DNA of 33,533 nucleotides from JAGOSA01 sp043718505 (GTDB lineage Bacteria > Patescibacteriota > Minisyncoccia > Phycocordibacterales > UBA9973): contig JAYSVN010000048.1 of the NCBI GenBank assembly GCA_043718505.1, forward strand, positions 1 through 33,533. The letters run 5' to 3'. Positions 30,718 through 33,533 of the stretch are shown in pieces. The position numbers and the translations under genes are program-made. Within the stretch, counting starts at the first letter, position 1; each line of letters starts with the position of its first letter. Below the pieces are notes generated by a model, which worked only from the letters and a program-made list of their open reading frames with translations, did no database searches and was not told the origin of the DNA.

Positions 30718-32943
30718 TTATTTTACCTTTACATTTCCTTCACTTTGTTCTGCTTCCGCTTTAATTAAACTGAAATCAATTTCACGTCTGTCCGGGCGAA
30801 CATCGGTTACTTTCACCTGTACTTTATCACCGAGCGAAAATTTTACGCCAGTTTTTTCTCCGACGGCAGTGTAATTTTTCTTACTAAATGTAAAGCGTTC
30901 ATTATACTGATCTTTGAACCGCACAAAGCCTTCCGAATAGCTGATATCATCTCTCACAAAAAGTCCGCGATCGTTAAGCCCAGTAACAGTACCGGAAAGT
31001 ATTTGTCCTACTTTATCACGCATATAGAGTGTTTGGTAGTACTTATCTGACGCGCGCTCTGCTTCCTGAGCATCAACTTCTCGCATTGAAGAATGAGCTG
31101 CAATTTCGCGAAATGACTTCTTTTCTTTACTGCCGACTTTTTTCTCTCCAGCCTGTGAATCAGCCATTTCTGCGAGTAACCGATGGATAACAACATCGGG
31201 ATAGCGGCGGATTGGCGAGGTGAAGTGAGTGTAATAGGTGAGAGCTAAGCCAAAGTGTCCTTTATTATCCTGCGAGTAAATTGCTTTTTGCTGACTACGG
31301 ATAATGACAGTTTGCATAACTTCTTTGACGGTTGCGTCGTCGGTATCAGCAATCGCCTTGGCCAGAACCTGAGCTGGTACGATACCTTTTTTTAATGCAG
31401 CCACATGACCGAGACTTTGCATAAAAGCTGAAAGATCTTCCATTTTTTCAAGTGTTGGTTTGTCATGAATTCGATAAAGCATGGCGCCCTGGAGTTCTTT
31501 TGCTTTATTTTCGCCAAGTTCTTCGGCGACAAGAGCATTAGCAAGGAGCATGAATTCTTCAACTAATTTATGAGCGTCGTTGCGTACTTTACGCATAATA
31601 CCGGTCGGGAAACCAAAATCATCAAGCGTAAATTTTATTTCATCGCTTTCAAGCGAAAGCGCGCCTTCGTTCATGCGTTTATTGCGTAAGTTCTTGGCGA
31701 TTTTATTGAGCGTTTTTAAAATATCCGCGTACTTGCTGCCATTATCGCCTCCGCTCAGTTGAGCTGCGCTGCCTTTTTCCAGAACCTCAAACGCTTCTTC
31801 ATATGTAAATCTTTTTTGTGAATGAATAACCGTGCGCCCGTACCAAGTATTTACGATTTGAAAACTTGGAGTCATTTCAACAATTGCACTCATCGCACAT
31901 TTATCCGTGGCAGGTGTAAGAGAGCAAAGATCGTTTGAGAGAACTTCAGGAAGCATCGGAATGGTGCGATCAACGAGATAGACAGATGTGGCCCGTTCAC
32001 GAGCTTCTTTGTCGAGCTCGGTGCCTGGCTTCACAAAATAAGAAACGTCGGCAATGTGCACGCCGATTTCCATATTACCGTTTGGCAATGTTTGAAATGA
32101 AATCGCATCGTCAAAATCTTTGGCATCTTTTGGATCGATCGTGCAGGTGAAAATACCACGCATGTCGCGACGATCTTTTTCTGTTTGTTCAATTTTGAAA
32201 TTCTCGCGAATTTTTTGTGCTTCAGCTTCAACCGCAGGAGGGAAGTGGCCGTCAAAGCCACGCTCTAGTGCAAAAACTTTTTCTTCAGTATCAGGTTCGC
32301 CTTTTTTGCCGGCGATTTTTATTACTTTGCCTTCAGGTAATTTGGCGGTTGCACTATTGTTAGATGTGCCACCGTCCGGCCATTTTGTAATAGCGACAAG
32401 AACAACGGTTTCATTCGGTGTGACATTATTTGGTGTTGAACCTGCAGACCATTCCGTAATGCGAATTTTTGTATAAAGACGGGGATCAGAGCCTGTCATT
32501 ATCCAGTTGCCCTGCTCATTATTCTTACTGTCAGTTTTTCCGTTTTCTTTTTCCAACAAACCGGCATGCGCAACTTTTGAACGGCGCAAAACTTTTTCAA
32601 TTCCTCCGACCAAACTGTCTGGGTAACGAGACGGTCCCTTTATTGACGCCACAACGGTATCACCGTGAAGTCCAGTATTTAATTTGCTCGCATCAATTTC
32701 AATCGATTTCTCAATTTCTTTTGATCGGACGATGCCTGAGCCGCGTGCCGTAATGACTAAAATACCTTCAACGAATTTACCTTTGCTTTCTTTACTATTC
32801 AGCTGTGGGCTAGGCGAAGGTTTTTGATTGGGTTTTTGGTTATGAGTATGTTTTTTTGATTTTATATATTCTTGAGATCCTTTTGATTTTTTCTTGCCAG
32901 GCACATGGGGATTGCCAGGATGACTGTGATTCTTTTTTTGCAT
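30718..32943 (-). CDS. rnr: Ribonuclease R (RNB-family exoribonuclease)
   Basis: The product has 741 residues. A Lys/His/Pro/Ser-rich N-terminus (about 1-55) and cold-shock-type segments precede the RNB catalytic domain. Its key stretch, D-P-K-D-A-K-D-F-D-D-A (270-280, with Asp270, Asp276, Asp278 and Asp279), binds the two metals. H-I-A-D-V-S-Y-F-V and R-A-T-S-V-Y-L-V-D-R follow, and an S1 domain lies near the C-terminus (V-G-Q-I-L-S-G-T-V-T-G-L-N-D-R-G-L-F-V). It degrades structured RNA in the 3'-to-5' direction. ATG 32943 is chosen over an upstream in-frame ATG at 33027, since the latter would lie beyond the promoter of the opposite gene. The -10 TATAGT predicts a leaderless mRNA. Confidence 0.93.
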   Translation of the reverse strand: MQKKNHSHPGNPHVPGKKKSKGSQEYIKSKKHTHNQKPNQKPSPSPQLNSKESKGKFVEGILVITARGSGIVRSKEIEKSIEIDASKLNTGLHGDTVVASIKGPSRYPDSLVGGIEKVLRRSKVAHAGLLEKENGKTDSKNNEQGNWIMTGSDPRLYTKIRITEWSAGSTPNNVTPNETVVLVAITKWPDGGTSNNSATAKLPEGKVIKIAGKKGEPDTEEKVFALERGFDGHFPPAVEAEAQKIRENFKIEQTEKDRRDMRGIFTCTIDPKDAKDFDDAISFQTLPNGNMEIGVHIADVSYFVKPGTELDKEARERATSVYLVDRTIPMLPEVLSNDLCSLTPATDKCAMSAIVEMTPSFQIVNTWYGRTVIHSQKRFTYEEAFEVLEKGSAAQLSGGDNGSKYADILKTLNKIAKNLRNKRMNEGALSLESDEIKFTLDDFGFPTGIMRKVRNDAHKLVEEFMLLANALVAEELGENKAKELQGAMLYRIHDKPTLEKMEDLSAFMQSLGHVAALKKGIVPAQVLAKAIADTDDATVKEVMQTVIIRSQQKAIYSQDNKGHFGLALTYYTHFTSPIRRYPDVVIHRLLAEMADSQAGEKKVGSKEKKSFREIAAHSSMREVDAQEAERASDKYYQTLYMRDKVGQILSGTVTGLNDRGLFVRDDISYSEGFVRFKDQYNERFTFSKKNYTAVGEKTGVKFSLGDKVQVKVTDVRPDRREIDFSLIKAEAEQSEGNVKVK

Positions 32944-32949
32944 ACCGAA

Positions 32950-32978
32950 ACTATAGCACAAAATATTGACACAAGCAA
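32950..32978 (-). promoter_or_regulatory. Promoter for the RNase R operon
   Basis: On the minus strand TTGCTT (32978-32973), 17 bases, and TATAGT (32955-32950). The ATG at 32943 lies 6 bases after the -10, which predicts a leaderless mRNA. The element overlaps the promoter of the opposite gene at 32966-32993. Confidence 0.55.
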
Positions 32979-32993
32979 GAAAAAGTGTATAAT
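32966..32993 (+). promoter_or_regulatory. Promoter for the small membrane protein opposite RNase R
   Basis: A perfect TTGACA (32966-32971), 16 bases, and a perfect TATAAT (32988-32993). The ATG at 33013 is 19 bases further on. It interleaves with the RNase R promoter, so the two units may compete for polymerase. Confidence 0.7.
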
Positions 32994-33012
32994 TTGGAAA
33001 AATACTGACACA

Positions 33013-33294
33013 ATGACTGAAACTCAAAAATTACATATCGAATCTGATCTTATCCGCAGCTACCGTTTCCTGATCATTATTGTTGCGGTGACCGGACTGT
33101 TGGGACTAATAATGTTTTTCCCGACAGTCCTGAAGCTTAACGGTACTCTCCCTAGTTTTATGAGTGTGCAAACTGAAAATGTTATCAAATGCATTGAACT
33201 CATGCGAATTTTCGGAACGATTTTTTGCATAGCAGCTATTTTCTTCACCGTTTTTATCTTGCTGGATTACAATCACAGAAAAAGTAAAAATTGA
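33013..33294 (+). CDS. Small two-helix membrane protein, possibly frameshifted at its 3' end
   Basis: The product has 93 residues and two predicted helices (about 18-38 and 66-86), with a polar loop between them. The start at 33013 lies after a perfect promoter; an in-frame ATG at 32905 is inside rnr and is rejected. The stop falls in an A-rich run (A5, G, T, A5). Immediately after, the +1 frame stays open to TAA at 33362 and encodes a convincing charged tail (V-D-L-D-E-E-G-V-R-E-M, then L-L-R-K-K-L-F-K). This suggests either a sequencing or natural indel in the A-run, or an accidental open frame. The function is unknown. Confidence 0.6.
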   Translation: MTETQKLHIESDLIRSYRFLIIIVAVTGLLGLIMFFPTVLKLNGTLPSFMSVQTENVIKCIELMRIFGTIFCIAAIFFTVFILLDYNHRKSKN

Positions 33295-33393
33295 TCGAAA
33301 TGTTGATCTGGATGAAGAGGGTGTAAGGGAAATGATATTGCTGCGTAAAAAATTATTTAAATAAATTGGAAAATTACACAAATTCTACATATT

Positions 33394-33416
33394 GCCGCCT
33401 AATAAGCGGCTTTTTT
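33394..33416 (+). terminator. Intrinsic terminator before rpsP
   Basis: GCCGC (33394-33398) pairs with GCGGC (33406-33410) around a 7-base AT-rich loop, followed by six Ts. It ends the transcript of the small membrane protein. Confidence 0.8.
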
Positions 33417-33437
33417 ATTACCCCTAAGTATACTAAT

Positions 33438-33466
33438 TTGCCAATTCCCAAAACTTCTGCTACTAT
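33438..33466 (+). promoter_or_regulatory. Promoter for rpsP
   Basis: TTGCCA (33438-33443), 17 bases, and TACTAT (33461-33466) with an extended TGC (33458-33460). The ATG at 33473 is 6 bases further on. Transcription should start at the A of the start codon. Confidence 0.65.
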
Positions 33467-33472
33467 GGCGCC

Positions 33473-33533
33473 ATGCTAAAGATCAGATTACAGCGCATCG
33501 GCCGCAAGAATCAGGCGCACTTCCGCGTCATTT
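33473..33533 (+). CDS. rpsP: 30S ribosomal protein bS16 (5' part, runs off the window)
   Basis: The first 20 codons read M-L-K-I-R-L-Q-R-I-G-R-K-N-Q-A-H-F-R-V-I, the conserved bS16 N-terminus. bS16 binds 16S rRNA in early 30S assembly. The rest of the gene is outside the window. The promoter lies directly upstream, with room for no leader, and a terminator separates it from the small membrane protein before it. Confidence 0.92.
   Translation, partial: MLKIRLQRIGRKNQAHFRVI

Noticed and set aside
1..33533. Alternative genetic code with TGA as an amino acid (as in some other Patescibacteria)
   Set aside because: TGA ends the GH3 gene and the small membrane protein at 33294 and is not found inside conserved domains.
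1..33533. Mobile elements or integrase genes, considered because of the tRNA genes and metal island
   Set aside because: No transposase, integrase, terminal repeats or target duplications were seen; the tRNA 3' ends are not repeated as att-like sites apart from the short hairpin at 17299-17324.

Overview
The window looks like chromosome from a member of the Candidate Phyla Radiation (Patescibacteria), most likely Parcubacteria-like. This is inferred from the set of traits, not from a database search. The traits are a cysteine-free bL32, a NusB-Nudix fusion, a compact SMC without an obvious hinge, a 54-residue one-helix membrane protein of a type common in that group, very short or absent 5' leaders, and many small proteins of unknown function. 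TGA is used as a stop and the code appears standard. I see no insertion sequence, phage module or CRISPR array.

Region 1 (about 450-9400, plus strand) is a metal-homeostasis island. It holds a CsoR/RcnR-family sensor, two small membrane proteins, a Met/His-rich DUF305 protein, a membrane-anchored BNR propeller, a small exported protein, a tandem His-motif envelope protein, and an RND pump as adaptor plus CusA-like permease. No outer-membrane channel gene is visible. Everything after the regulator is membrane-bound or exported, so the region reads as a cell-surface system for binding and expelling a metal, probably copper or silver by family. The regulator's predicted ligands look more like those of nickel/cobalt RcnR. 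A perfect 12-bp inverted repeat touches the start codon of the tandem His-motif gene.

Region 2 (9433-16650, plus) is a mixed set: TspO, a conserved protein of unknown function, an anchored family-3 glycoside hydrolase (NagZ-like), a 54-residue membrane protein, a 1044-residue surface protein with about 12 NHL repeats, RadC, an 89-residue unknown and a histone-H1-like Lys/Ala-rich protein.

Region 3 (16680-25520) carries information processing: a Nudix hydrolase, two tRNA-Thr genes (GGT and CGT), two unknown proteins (one a large coiled coil), bL32, NusB-Nudix, RNase III, a NYN-domain protein and mini-SMC.

Region 4 (25520-33533) has a secreted, anchored protein behind a near-consensus promoter. 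A minus-strand operon follows: RNase R, a tandem CapA-like phosphoesterase, then a degenerate CapA domain fused to a polysaccharide deacetylase. The window ends with a small membrane protein and the first 20 codons of rpsP.

A recurring theme is a promoter with an extended -10 (TGn-TATAAT-like) placed 5-9 nt upstream of the start codon. This predicts leaderless or nearly leaderless mRNAs for at least ten genes here and was used to choose several starts. In contrast, only a few genes have a visible Shine-Dalgarno sequence.
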